Below the pieces are notes generated by a model. That model made no database searches. It was not told the DNA's origin and saw nothing but the letters and a program-made list of their open reading frames with translations. This document shows positions 1 to 8,813 of a stretch of DNA of 37,697 nt, in pieces (position 1 is the stretch's first letter; each line of letters begins with the position of its first letter). This stretch comes from Oxalobacteraceae bacterium UBA6704 (lineage in GTDB: Bacteria; Pseudomonadota; Gammaproteobacteria; Burkholderiales; Burkholderiaceae_D), in assembly GCA_002454505.1 (NCBI GenBank), contig DKJA01000045.1:1-37697 (forward strand). The letters are read 5' to 3'. A program made the translations under genes and the position numbers.

Positions 1-17
1 GCTAACTAAGCGGCATT

Positions 18-90
18 AGTGACAGGCTCCATTTTCTTTGCAATATTTCCTGGAAAATGGTCGGTCCGCCGCAGCGGCCTGTCACCGTTT
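18..90. repeat. Palindromic intergenic repeat, copy A (GTGACAGGC type)
   Basis: The outer arms are GTGACAGGC (19-27) and GCCTGTCACCG (77-87). The inner arms are CCATTTTC (29-36) and GAAAATGG (53-60). About 17 extra bases (61-76) separate the inner arm from the right outer arm, unlike copy C at 16010-16077, which otherwise has the same plan. It lies just beyond the recX terminator. Seen directly in the sequence; its function is unknown. Confidence 0.8.
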
Positions 91-100
91 TTCGGGCAAC

Positions 101-124
101 AAAAAAGCAGCCGCGGCTGCTTTT
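101..124 (-). terminator. Intrinsic terminator downstream of recX
   Basis: A perfect GCAGCCGCGGCTGC palindrome (107-120) has six A on its left and four T on its right. Read on the minus strand, the hairpin is followed by a run of six T, 13 bases past the recX stop codon. The symmetry would also allow weaker termination on the plus strand. Confidence 0.8.
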
Positions 125-136
125 GCATTGTGAATA

Positions 137-607
137 TCAGATATTCCCGAACTCATCCTCGGGATCGTAGCCCTTCATCGCGGCCCGCACGGCCTTCTGC
201 GAAAAGCCTCGCTGAATCAGGAAGCGCATCTGCTTGCTGCGGCCTTCCGCATCGTCGGCCACCTTGCCGCCGTACTTGCGGCGCCACACTTCGCAGCAGC
301 GCGCCACTTCGTCTTCGGCCAGGCCGGCCTTCAGTTCCTGCAAGGCTTCGCCGTTGACGCCGTGGCTTTGCAGTTCGGCCACGATGCGGCTGTTGCCGTA
401 GCGAGCCGAGCGGCGGTGGACCAGCGACTCGGAGAAGCGCTCGGTGGACAGCCACTTGTTTTGTTCGAGCCAGTTCAGCAGGGCTTCCACGTCGTCGCCC
501 TCTTCCGCGTAGCGGGACAGCTTGCGGCCCAGTTCCAGGCGGCTGTGTTCGCGGGTGGAGAGAAGGCGGAGGGCGCGGCCTTTGAGGGTGGGAGGGGGTG
601 CTCGCAT
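137..607 (-). CDS. recX: Regulatory protein RecX
   Basis: A 156-residue protein with the usual length and all-helical make-up of RecX. It is rich in Arg, Lys and Glu, with family patterns such as ALRLLSTREHSRLELGRKL near residues 12-30 and the C-terminal FLIQRGFSQKAVRAAMKG. RecX proteins bind RecA filaments in the cytoplasm and limit recombination and SOS induction. It lies downstream of recA on the same strand, separated by about 190 bases that hold a hairpin and a repeat, so it is probably expressed partly by read-through from recA. The ATG at 607 has no clear Shine-Dalgarno sequence, so the exact start is less certain than the identity. The gene ends just before an intrinsic terminator. 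Confidence 0.93.
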   Translation of the reverse strand: MRAPPPTLKGRALRLLSTREHSRLELGRKLSRYAEEGDDVEALLNWLEQNKWLSTERFSESLVHRRSARYGNSRIVAELQSHGVNGEALQELKAGLAEDEVARCCEVWRRKYGGKVADDAEGRSKQMRFLIQRGFSQKAVRAAMKGYDPEDEFGNI

Positions 608-683
608 GGGGTGACGGAGTGTCTATGGAGTGATCCGGCCGTGGATCAAAATTCCTGGGCAATGAAGAATGAAAGGCCACCCC

Positions 684-712
684 GGGGACAGGCCCTTGCA
701 GGGACAGTCCCC
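684..712. repeat. 29-bp GGGGAC/GTCCCC repeat, copy B (single)
   Basis: A 29-base imperfect palindrome runs from GGGGACAGG (684-692) to AGTCCCC (706-712). It differs by one base from the reverse complement of the copies at 22484 and 37611. It lies between recA and recX and has no inverted partner nearby, unlike those copies. Confidence 0.85.
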
Positions 713-729
713 GGCCGGTGGCGGCGCTG

Positions 730-775
730 AAAAAACAAATCGCCACCGCCGCGGAGCGGTCGATGGCGATCTTTT
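730..775 (-). terminator. Probable intrinsic terminator after recA
   Basis: On the minus strand, GATCGCCATCGACCGC is followed by a short loop, then GCGGTGGCGATTTG and six T. The two arms pair as ATCGCCA/TGGCGAT plus ACCGC/GCGGT with a small bulge. It starts about 24 bases beyond the recA stop and would lower, but perhaps not abolish, transcription into recX. Confidence 0.55.
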
Positions 776-798
776 ACTTCATCGTATCGATCAAACGA

Positions 799-1869
799 TC
801 AGTCGACCGCCTTCAGCTTCGGTGCCGGTGCTTCGCCTTCCAGCGGCGGCAGCTCGCGCACGCCCAGCGAGGCGCGGACCTTGTTCTCGATCTCGCGGGC
901 CAGTGCCGGACGCTCTTTCAGGTACGTACGCACATTGTCCTTGCCCTGGCCGATACGGTCGCCGCCGTAGCTGTACCACGAGCCGGCCTTCTCGACGATC
1001 TTCGCTTCCACGCCCAGGTCGATGATCTCGCCTTCGCGGGACGTGCCTTCCCCATACAGGATGTCGAAGTGCGCTTCCTTGAACGGCGGGGCGATCTTGT
1101 TCTTGACGACCTTGACCTTCGTTTCGTTACCGATCACTTCGTCGCCGGACTTGATCGAGCCGGTGCGGCGGATGTCCAGGCGCACGGAGGCGTAGAACTT
1201 CAGCGCGTTGCCGCCCGTGGTCGTTTCCGGGCTGCCGAACATCACGCCGATCTTCATGCGGATCTGGTTGATGAAGATGACCAGCGTGTTGGTGCGGTTG
1301 ATGGTACCGGTCAGCTTGCGCAGCGCCTGGGACATCAGGCGTGCCTGCAGGCCCGGCAGCGAGTCGCCCATATCGCCTTCGATTTCGGCGCGTGGCGTCA
1401 GTGCCGCCACCGAGTCGATGACGATCAGGTCCACGGAACCGGAGCGCACCAGCGCATCGCAGATTTCCAGTGCCTGTTCGCCCGTGTCCGGCTGCGAAAT
1501 CAGCAGCTCGTGCAGGTTCACGCCCAGCTTCTGCGCGTAGGTGACGTCCAGCGCGTGTTCCGCGTCGATGAACGCGCAGGTGCCGCCAATCTTCTGCATT
1601 TCGGCGATCGTCTGCAGCGTCAGCGTGGTTTTGCCCGACGATTCGGGACCATAGATTTCCACCACGCGGCCGCGCGGCAGGCCGCCGACGCCCAGCGCGA
1701 TGTCCAGGCCCAGCGAGCCGGTGGACACGGTCTGCACTTCTTCCAGCGGGGCACTGGCGTCCATGCGCATGACGGAGCCCTTGCCGAACTGCTTTTCAAT
1801 CTGAGCCAGCGCTGCGGCAAGCGCTTTCGCTTTTTCCGCTGCAGGTACTGCCGCTTTCTTGTCGTCCAT
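799..1869 (-). CDS. recA: Recombinase RecA
   Basis: This is RecA, 356 residues, of normal length. It is the DNA-dependent ATPase that forms filaments on single-stranded DNA, catalyses strand exchange and stimulates LexA self-cleavage. The Walker A motif GPESSGKT is at residues 74-81. The hallmark stretches VIDSVAALTPRAEIEGDMGD and NQIRMKIGVMFG are present, and the C-terminus is acidic and variable as usual. The ATG at 1869 is the family start (MDDKK). A good promoter with an overlapping LexA box lies 38-65 bases upstream, so the gene is SOS-regulated. recX follows on the same strand. Nothing about the protein is unusual. Confidence 0.99.
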   Translation of the reverse strand: MDDKKAAVPAAEKAKALAAALAQIEKQFGKGSVMRMDASAPLEEVQTVSTGSLGLDIALGVGGLPRGRVVEIYGPESSGKTTLTLQTIAEMQKIGGTCAFIDAEHALDVTYAQKLGVNLHELLISQPDTGEQALEICDALVRSGSVDLIVIDSVAALTPRAEIEGDMGDSLPGLQARLMSQALRKLTGTINRTNTLVIFINQIRMKIGVMFGSPETTTGGNALKFYASVRLDIRRTGSIKSGDEVIGNETKVKVVKNKIAPPFKEAHFDILYGEGTSREGEIIDLGVEAKIVEKAGSWYSYGGDRIGQGKDNVRTYLKERPALAREIENKVRASLGVRELPPLEGEAPAPKLKAVD

Positions 1870-1905
1870 GATCTCTTTCGCCTCAAAGTGATTCGTTCAA
1901 CCGGT

Positions 1906-1934
1906 ACTGTATATCTATCCAGTGCTTTTTGCAA
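1906..1934 (-). promoter_or_regulatory. recA promoter
   Basis: On the minus strand a -35 TTGCAA (1934-1929) and a -10 TACAGT (1911-1906) are separated by exactly 17 bases. The -10 lies about 37 bases before the recA ATG. The LexA box covers the -10 and most of the spacer. Confidence 0.65.
1907..1922. promoter_or_regulatory. LexA (SOS) box of recA
   Basis: CTGTATATCTATCCAG matches the proteobacterial LexA consensus (CTGT, eight mostly A/T bases, ACAG) at 14 of 16 positions. It overlaps the recA promoter, as expected for repression by LexA. Confidence 0.85.
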
Positions 1935-1971
1935 GCGCCGGCAAAGGAAACTTCACCACAGTGCGAAGCTT

Positions 1972-2000
1972 TTAATCTGGCTCAAAGTTTTGAGTACAAT
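1972..2000 (+). promoter_or_regulatory. Possible promoter of the two-component/symporter operon
   Basis: TACAAT (1995-2000) is a good -10 element, and TTAATC (1972-1977) is a weak -35 with 17-base spacing. The -10 ends 30 bases before the response regulator ATG. No other candidate was seen in the recA divergent region. Confidence 0.4.
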
Positions 2001-2030
2001 GAAATTGCCAACATTTGCCGGATTGCCAAG

Positions 2031-2719
<689 letters not shown>

Positions 2720-2723
<4 letters not shown>

Positions 2724-4237
2724 ACGAACCCGCCGCGGTGGAAGCGCAGCCCTGGAAACCCGCCCCCGAGGAGGAAGGCGAGATCCAGCACTCGCTGTTC
2801 GGCGAGATCCTCGACTGGATGCTGGCACCGCTGCTGCTGCTGTGGCCGATGAGCATCGCCATCACCTACCTCGTGGCGAAATCGATCGCCAACCAGCCGT
2901 TCGACCATGCGCTGGAAGACTCCGTCACCGTGCTGGCCCAGCAGGTGCGCGAAGTGAACGGCAAGCTGGTGCAGCGGCTGCCCGGCTCGGCGCGCGACAT
3001 CCTCCGCGCCGACGACGTGGACAGCATCTACTTCCAGATCCTCGGCCCGCAGAACCGCTACATCGACGGCGACCGCGACCTGCCCCGCCCCGAACCGGCC
3101 GCGGACGACGATACCATCCACCCCGGCGCCGTGAGCTTTCGCAGCGATAACCTGCACGGCACGCCGATCCGCATCGCCTACGCCTACGTGAACCTGGAAG
3201 AGGATGGCCGGCGCCCGGCCCGCCTGGCGCTGGTGCAGGTGGCCGAGACGCTGGAAAAGCGCGCCAAGCTGGCCAACGAGATCATCAAGGGCGTGATCCT
3301 GCCGCAGTTCATCATCCTGCCCGTGGTGCTGGCGCTGGTGTGGTTCGCCCTGTCGCGCGGGCTGCTGCCGCTGGCCGAGCTGCAGGAGCGCATCCGCGCG
3401 CGCCGCTCCGACGACCTGTCGCCGATCGCGCCGAACCAGGTGCCGGAAGAGATCACGCCGCTGGTCCGCTCGCTGAACGAAATGCTGGCACGGCTGTCGC
3501 AATCGATCGACATGCAGAAGCGCTTCATCGCCGATGCGGCGCACCAGATGAAGACACCGCTGGCCGGCATGCGCATGCAGTCCGAACTGGCGCTGCGGCA
3601 GACCGACCAGAACGAAATCCACCGCTCGCTGGAACAGCTGGCGAAAAGTTCGGAAGCGGCCACGCGCCTTGTCAACCAGCTGCTGGCACTGGCCCGCGCG
3701 GAAAACCAGCCGCAGGCCGGCACGACGCTGGAACAGCTCGACCTGGCCGACCTGGCCCGCAACGTGGTGCGCGACTGGGTACCCGCCTCGTTCAGTCACC
3801 GCATCGACCTGGGCTTCGAGCCGCCGCAGCCGCCGGACCTGCCGGTGCCCATCGCCGGCAACCCGCTGATGCTGCGCGAGCTGCTGTCGAACCTGATCGA
3901 CAATGCGCTGCGCTATACGCCGCCCGGCGGCAGCGTGACGGTGCGCGTGCGTAGCGACGATGCGCCGATGCTGGAAGTGGAGGACACCGGCCCCGGCATC
4001 CCGCCCGCCGAGCGGCTGCACGTGTTCGAGCGCTTCTACCGCATCCTCGGCAGCAATGTCGAAGGCAGCGGGCTGGGGCTGGCGATCGTCCGCGAGATCG
4101 CCCAGCAGCATGGCGCCGACGTGGACATCTTCAGCAACCCGCGCGCCACGCAGAAGAAATTCCCCGGCAGCCTGTTCCGGCTGACGTTCCCGCCTGCCGC
4201 CCCGCCCGTGGAAGAGGAGCCGCCGCACTATGGCTGA
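2720..4237 (+). CDS. Sensor histidine kinase (TctE-like)
   Basis: A 505-residue inner-membrane kinase starting at GTG 2720, inside the regulator's stop codon. The first membrane segment is at about residues 33-53 and the second at about 191-211. They enclose a periplasmic domain of about 135 residues of the type found at the N-terminus of TctE-like kinases. A short HAMP-like linker follows, then the phospho-acceptor His275 in DAAHQMKTPLAG, the N box NLIDNALRYTPPGG (391-404), the G1 box EDTGPGIP and the G2 box GSGLGLAIV. All catalytic motifs are intact. The periplasmic domain may sense the carboxylate moved by the downstream symporter; this is inferred from gene order. It overlaps the DUF4212 gene by eight bases. 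Confidence 0.92.
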
Positions 4238-4484
4238 CCGGGAGCGCCACTGGCGCGCCACCCGCCGGCTGACGGCCACGCTGCTGCTGGCGTGGCTCGT
4301 CACGAGCTTTTGCGCCGTGTTCTTCGCCCGCGAGCTGGCCGGCTTCACGATCTTCGGCTGGCCGCTGTCGTTCTACCTGGCGGCGCAAGGCGCGTCGCTG
4401 GCCTACCTTGCCATCATCGGCATCTACGCATGGCGCATGCGCCGCCTCGACCAACGCCACCGCCGCCACCGGGAGCGCGATTGA
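4230..4484 (+). CDS. DUF4212 small subunit of sodium:solute symporter
   Basis: An 84-residue protein with two membrane helices, at about residues 14-34 (LTATLLLAWLVTSFCAVFFA) and 46-67 (SFYLAAQGASLAYLAIIGIYAW), and a strongly basic C-terminal tail. This size, the FxFGWPLSFYLAAQG-type signature and the position directly before a VC_2705-type symporter fit the DUF4212 family, regarded as the small partner of these transporters. It overlaps the kinase gene by eight bases and the symporter start by four (TTGA), which suggests fixed stoichiometry by coupled translation. The exact role of the small subunit is unknown. Confidence 0.9.
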   Translation: MADRERHWRATRRLTATLLLAWLVTSFCAVFFARELAGFTIFGWPLSFYLAAQGASLAYLAIIGIYAWRMRRLDQRHRRHRERD

Positions 4485-6529
4485 AAACGCCCAGGACGTT
4501 CCGTGCGCGGCTGTCGCGCTACTACACGCTGTTCACCGCCGGCTTTGCCGCCTTCCTCGTCGCCCTGGCCGTGCTGGAAACGGAAGGCATGCCGCGCGTG
4601 TGGATCGGCTACATGTTCCTGTTCGCGACGATCGTGCTGTATGCATCGATCGGCGTGGTGTCGCGCACGTCGAACGTTTCCGAATACTATGTGGCGGGGC
4701 GGCGCGTGCCCGCCATCTTCAACGGCATGGCGACGGCGGCCGACTGGATCTCCGCGGCCAGCTTCATCAGCCTGGCCGGCGGCCTGTACCTGCATGGCTT
4801 CGACGGCCTCGCCTACGTGATGGGCTGGACCGGCGGCTACTGCCTCGTCGCGCTGCTGATCGGGCCCTACCTGCGCAAGTTCGGCCAGTACACGATTCCC
4901 GACTTTCTCGCCGAGCGCTATGGCGGGCCGGCCAACGGCCGCGCGGTGCGGCTGTTCGCCGTGGCGGCCACGATCATCGTGTCGTTCACCTATGTCGTCG
5001 CGCAGATCTATGCGGTGGGGCTGATCGCGTCGCGCTTCACCGGCGTGGATTTTTCGGTCGGCATCTTCCTCGGGCTGGCATCGATCCTCGTTTGCTCGTT
5101 CCTGGGCGGCATGCGCGCCATCACGTGGACGCAGGTGGCCCAGTACATCATCATCCTCGTCGCCTTCCTGCTGCCGGCGATGTGGCTGTCGGCCAAGCAC
5201 AGCGGCAATCCGATCCCGCAGGTCGCTTACGGCAAGCTGCTGCCGCAGTTGTCGGCCCGTGAAGCTGCCCTGGCGGCCGACCCGCGCGAGAGCGCCGTGC
5301 GCGCCGTGTTCCGCCAGCGCGCCGGCCAGTACCAGCAGCGGCTCGACGAGCTGCCCGCGTCGTGGGAATCGGGCCGCACCGAGCTGCAGCATTATCTGGA
5401 CACCGTCCGCCTGCGCAATGCCTCGCTGCTGGAGATCCGCGCGGCCGAACGGGCGCTGATCGCCTACCCGAAGAACCCGGAGGAAGCGGTGGAGGTGTGG
5501 ACCGCGCAGCGCGACGAGAACCTGGCGCACGCCCGCGAGCTGACGCCGCACGCCGAGCCCTTTCCCGGCGCCACGCGCGAGGAATCGGACCACAAGCGCA
5601 ACAACTTCCTCGCGCTGGCCTTCTGCCTGATGCTGGGCACGGCCGCGCTGCCGCACATCCTGATGCGGTCGTACACGACGCCGTCGGTGGACGAAACGCG
5701 CATCTCGGTGTTCTGGACGCTGTTCTTCATCCTCTTGATCTACCTGACGATCCCCGCGCTGGCCGTGCTGGTGAAATACGATGTGTACACATCGCTGGTG
5801 GGCAGCGGCTTCCCCGACCTGCCCACGTGGGTGTCGTACTGGGCCAATGTCGACCGCACCAATCCGCTGATAAGCATCACCGACATCAACGGCGACGGCA
5901 TCGTGCAGCTGGCGGAGATTGTCATCGACGGCGATGTGCTGGTGCTGGCCACGCCGGAGATTGCCGGGCTGCCCTACGTGATCTCCGGGCTCGTGGCGGC
6001 GGGCGGCCTGGCGGCGGCGCTGTCCACCGCGGACGGCCTGCTGCTGGCGATCTCGAACGCGCTGTCGCACGACGTGTACTACAAGGTGGTCGACCCGAAG
6101 GCGTCGACGCAGAAGCGCGTGACGATCTCCAAGCTGATCCTGCTGGGCGTGGCCTTCGTGGCGGCCTACTCGGCCTCGACGAAGCCGGGCGACATCCTGT
6201 CGCTGGTGGGCGCCGCGTTCTCGCTGGCCGCCTCCACGCTGTTCCCCGTGCTCGTGATGGGCGTGTTCTGGCAGCGCGCCAACCATTACGGCGCGCTGGC
6301 CGGCATGGCCACCGGCTTCCTCGTCTGCCAGTTCTACATGCTGCACACCAATCCCACGCTGGGCGGTAACGCGGCGGCCCAGTGGTTCGGCATCGCACCG
6401 ATTTCCGCCGGCGTGTTCGGCGTGCCGGCCGGCCTCGCGGCGCTTGTGCTCGTCAGCCTGCTGACGCCCAAACCGGCCGCGCGCGACCTGGCGCTGGTGC
6501 AGCATGTGCGGGCGCCCGAGGAACCCTGA
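4481..6529 (+). CDS. Sodium:solute symporter, VC_2705-type (ActP-like, SSS/SLC5 family)
   Basis: A 682-residue inner-membrane transporter with about 13 hydrophobic segments. It has the SSS landmarks SEYYVAGRRVPAIFNGMATAADWISAASFI near the N-terminus and LSTADGLLLAISNALSHD in the second half. A hydrophilic insertion of about 130 residues (roughly 245-375) separates the two halves and is typical of the VC_2705 subgroup. Residues 468-479 (DINGDGIVQLAE) form a textbook EF-hand calcium loop. The TTG at 4481 is the only start that keeps the family's basic N-terminus (KTPRTFRARLSRYYT) and it overlaps the small-subunit stop. The relatives are acetate and monocarboxylate permeases, so a short carboxylate is the likely substrate. 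The open frame extends further upstream, but that part is a shadow of the previous genes. Confidence 0.93.
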   Translation: MKTPRTFRARLSRYYTLFTAGFAAFLVALAVLETEGMPRVWIGYMFLFATIVLYASIGVVSRTSNVSEYYVAGRRVPAIFNGMATAADWISAASFISLAGGLYLHGFDGLAYVMGWTGGYCLVALLIGPYLRKFGQYTIPDFLAERYGGPANGRAVRLFAVAATIIVSFTYVVAQIYAVGLIASRFTGVDFSVGIFLGLASILVCSFLGGMRAITWTQVAQYIIILVAFLLPAMWLSAKHSGNPIPQVAYGKLLPQLSAREAALAADPRESAVRAVFRQRAGQYQQRLDELPASWESGRTELQHYLDTVRLRNASLLEIRAAERALIAYPKNPEEAVEVWTAQRDENLAHARELTPHAEPFPGATREESDHKRNNFLALAFCLMLGTAALPHILMRSYTTPSVDETRISVFWTLFFILLIYLTIPALAVLVKYDVYTSLVGSGFPDLPTWVSYWANVDRTNPLISITDINGDGIVQLAEIVIDGDVLVLATPEIAGLPYVISGLVAAGGLAAALSTADGLLLAISNALSHDVYYKVVDPKASTQKRVTISKLILLGVAFVAAYSASTKPGDILSLVGAAFSLAASTLFPVLVMGVFWQRANHYGALAGMATGFLVCQFYMLHTNPTLGGNAAAQWFGIAPISAGVFGVPAGLAALVLVSLLTPKPAARDLALVQHVRAPEEP

Positions 6530-6540
6530 CCAGCCCGCTT

Positions 6541-6660
6541 GTCCACCCTGGTGTCAGACACCGACGTGGACACGGGCACAGCGTAGCAGCCGGCCGGCCC
6601 CGCTGACGGCCGAGGCCGTGTCACTGTCGGTGTCAGGCACCAGCAGGGGGAAAGTGGACA
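6541..6660. repeat. Palindromic intergenic repeat, copy D (GGTGTCAGACACC type)
   Basis: The 13-mers GGTGTCAGACACC (6550-6562) and GGTGTCAGGCACC (6629-6641) sit inside a larger imperfect inverted repeat. Its outer arms are GTCCAC (6541-6546) and GTGGAC (6654-6659), and its inner arms are GTGGACACGG and CCGTGTCACT. It fills much of the gap between the symporter and the S9 peptidase gene. The rest of that gap, to 6767, holds no gene. Confidence 0.75.
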
Positions 6661-6767
6661 CGGGCTCGGCCGTTGGGAGCCATCAAATATTTTCTTTGTG
6701 ACATTTGGTGAGACACCGGCGCGGCGGCGCGTGGTATTTTCGTTGCCCCGCCTTTTCACACATTGCC

Positions 6768-8777
6768 ATGTCCCTGCGTCTCCTCGTGCCAGCGCTGCTG
6801 GCTGCCGCCCTCGCCGCCGGTCCGGCCGCCGCCCAGGCGCCGCTGCCGCCGGCGGCCGATTTCTTTGCCGCGCCATCGTTTTCCGCCATCGCACTGTCGC
6901 CCGACGGCGGCTACCTGGCCGCCAGGTTCGCCGACGGCACCCGCCGCGATGCGCTGGTGGTCGTCGACCTGGCCACCAGCAAGGCCAAGGCGGTGGCCAG
7001 GTTCAACGATGTCGATGTTGGCCACGTGCAGTGGATCAACGACGACGCGCTGCTGTTCGACACCGTCGACCGGCAGCAGGCCTATGGCGACCGCCGTTTC
7101 GCGCCCGGGTTGTTCACCGTGTCCCGCGACGGCAAGGACTTCCGCCAGCTGGCCGAGCGCACCGGTCCGCGGCTCGTGCGCATGTCGGCGGGCGGCAACC
7201 CGCGCGCGCTGCCGTGGAATACGTACATGATGGACCAGCCCGGCGCGCAGGATTCTTCGTTCGTCTACGTGCGCGACGCCCACTTCACCGGCATCACCTA
7301 TCGCTTTGAAGATCTTCTGCGGCTCGACACGTCGAACGGCAATGCGACGACGATCGTGCGCCCCGGCGAAGTGCGCAGCTGGTTGCTCGACAACACCGGC
7401 GCGCCGCGCCTGGCAGCGGGCCTCGACAAGGGCCAGCGCGTGTTCTGGCTGCGCGACACGGCCACCGGCGCATGGCGCGAGCTGACGCGCAGCGATGCCT
7501 ATGTGCGGCGCCCCGGCAGCTACACGCCAACCGGCTTCGGCCCGGACGGCACGCTGTATGCCATCGCCACGCTGAACGGTGACTTCAGCGCGCTGTACAC
7601 GGTGGACCTGGCGACCGGCGCGCTCGCGCCGAAACCGCGCGTGCGGCTGGAAGGCTACGACTTCCGCGGCTACCCCGTGCAGAATGCCGACCAGCTGCTG
7701 GGCGTGCGCTACCTGGGCGCCACCTGGGGCACCGAGTGGTTCGATGCCGGCATGAAGGCCGTGCAGGCCGACGTCGATGCGGCGCTGCCGGCCACCGTCA
7801 ACACGATCACCGTGCCGCGCCGGAGCAATGCACAGAACGTGCTGGTGCGCGCGTTCTCGGACCGCCAGCCGGCCGTCCATTACGTATACAACAAGGCCAC
7901 GCACCAGCTGCTGCACGTGGGCGACAGCAACGAGCGCATCGTGCCGGCGCAGATGGGCCGCCAGAAAACCGTTACCTATCCGGCGCGCGACGGCCTGAAC
8001 ATCCCGGCCCTGCTGACGCTGCCGCCCGGCACCGAGCAGCCGGCCAAGCAGCCGATGGTGGTGCTGGTGCACGACGGCCCGTGGACGCGCGGCGCCATCT
8101 GGGGCTGGCATGCGGAAGCGCAGTTCCTCGCCTCGCGCGGCTATGCGGTGCTGCAGCCCGACTTCCGCGGCAGCACCGGCTACGGCAGCCGCCATTTCAT
8201 GGCCGGCCTGAAGGAATGGGGCGGCAGGATGCAGGACGACGTGGCCGACGGCGCCCGCTGGGCCATCGCCCAGGGCTACGCCGATGCGGGCCGCATCTGC
8301 ATTGCCGGCGAAGGCTATGGCGGCTACTCGGCGCTGATGGGCCTGGCCCGCGATGGCGACCTGTTCCGCTGCGGCGTGGCGCGCGCCGCGTTCACCGACC
8401 TGGTGCTGATGCAGGGCGGCAGCTGGCTGCACCGCGACGTCCTGCCCGAGGATTACCGCGACTACGGCCTGCCGCAGCTGATGGGCGATGCCGAACAGGA
8501 TGCGGCGAAGCTGCAGGCCGCGTCGCCGCTGGCGCAGGCGGCGCGCATCCGCCAGCCGGTGCTGCTGGCCTACAGCGGCAAGGACCTGGTGGTGCCGCTG
8601 GTGCACGGCACGCGCCTGCGCAAGGCGCTGCAGCCGCACAACCCCAATGTGGAATGGGTGGAATACGACGCCGAAAGCCATGGCTGGACGCTGCGCGCCA
8701 ACCAGGTGGACTTCTGGACGCGCGTGGAGAAATTCCTCGCCCGCCAGCTGGCCCCCGGCGCCGCCAAACAGGAGTAA
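6768..8777 (+). CDS. S9-family (prolyl oligopeptidase-like) protein lacking the catalytic serine
   Basis: A 669-residue exported protein with a signal peptide at residues 1-22 ending AAA. It has a beta-propeller-like region at about 30-390 and an alpha/beta hydrolase domain at about 400-660. The fold landmarks are clear: SRGYAVLQPDFRGSTGYG, WGGRMQDDVADGARWAI, and the acid and base of the triad at Asp606 (SGKDLVVP) and His638 (ESHGW). The nucleophile elbow, normally GxSYGG, reads GEGYGG, so residue 516 is Gly (codon GGC, 8313-8315). The usual HGGP oxyanion motif reads HDGP at 435-438. The frame is intact over its whole length. This suggests a stable protein that has lost peptidase activity, or one that acts differently. 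The ATG at 6768 is chosen because the signal peptide begins there. Confidence 0.88.
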   Translation: MSLRLLVPALLAAALAAGPAAAQAPLPPAADFFAAPSFSAIALSPDGGYLAARFADGTRRDALVVVDLATSKAKAVARFNDVDVGHVQWINDDALLFDTVDRQQAYGDRRFAPGLFTVSRDGKDFRQLAERTGPRLVRMSAGGNPRALPWNTYMMDQPGAQDSSFVYVRDAHFTGITYRFEDLLRLDTSNGNATTIVRPGEVRSWLLDNTGAPRLAAGLDKGQRVFWLRDTATGAWRELTRSDAYVRRPGSYTPTGFGPDGTLYAIATLNGDFSALYTVDLATGALAPKPRVRLEGYDFRGYPVQNADQLLGVRYLGATWGTEWFDAGMKAVQADVDAALPATVNTITVPRRSNAQNVLVRAFSDRQPAVHYVYNKATHQLLHVGDSNERIVPAQMGRQKTVTYPARDGLNIPALLTLPPGTEQPAKQPMVVLVHDGPWTRGAIWGWHAEAQFLASRGYAVLQPDFRGSTGYGSRHFMAGLKEWGGRMQDDVADGARWAIAQGYADAGRICIAGEGYGGYSALMGLARDGDLFRCGVARAAFTDLVLMQGGSWLHRDVLPEDYRDYGLPQLMGDAEQDAAKLQAASPLAQAARIRQPVLLAYSGKDLVVPLVHGTRLRKALQPHNPNVEWVEYDAESHGWTLRANQVDFWTRVEKFLARQLAPGAAKQE

Positions 8778-8813
8778 GCTGGCACCTCGGCAAGGCAATC
8801 ACGGGAGGTTCGC

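Noticed and set aside
4424..6505. 693-codon minus-strand frame opposite the symporter
   Set aside because: Shadow of a clear SSS transporter; very rich in Arg, Gln and His, with no hydrophobic or domain structure.
6541..6660. Repeat D as part of a CRISPR array or tRNA-like structure
   Set aside because: There are only two near-copies, themselves palindromic and in an inverted arrangement, with no regular spacers and no tRNA landmarks.
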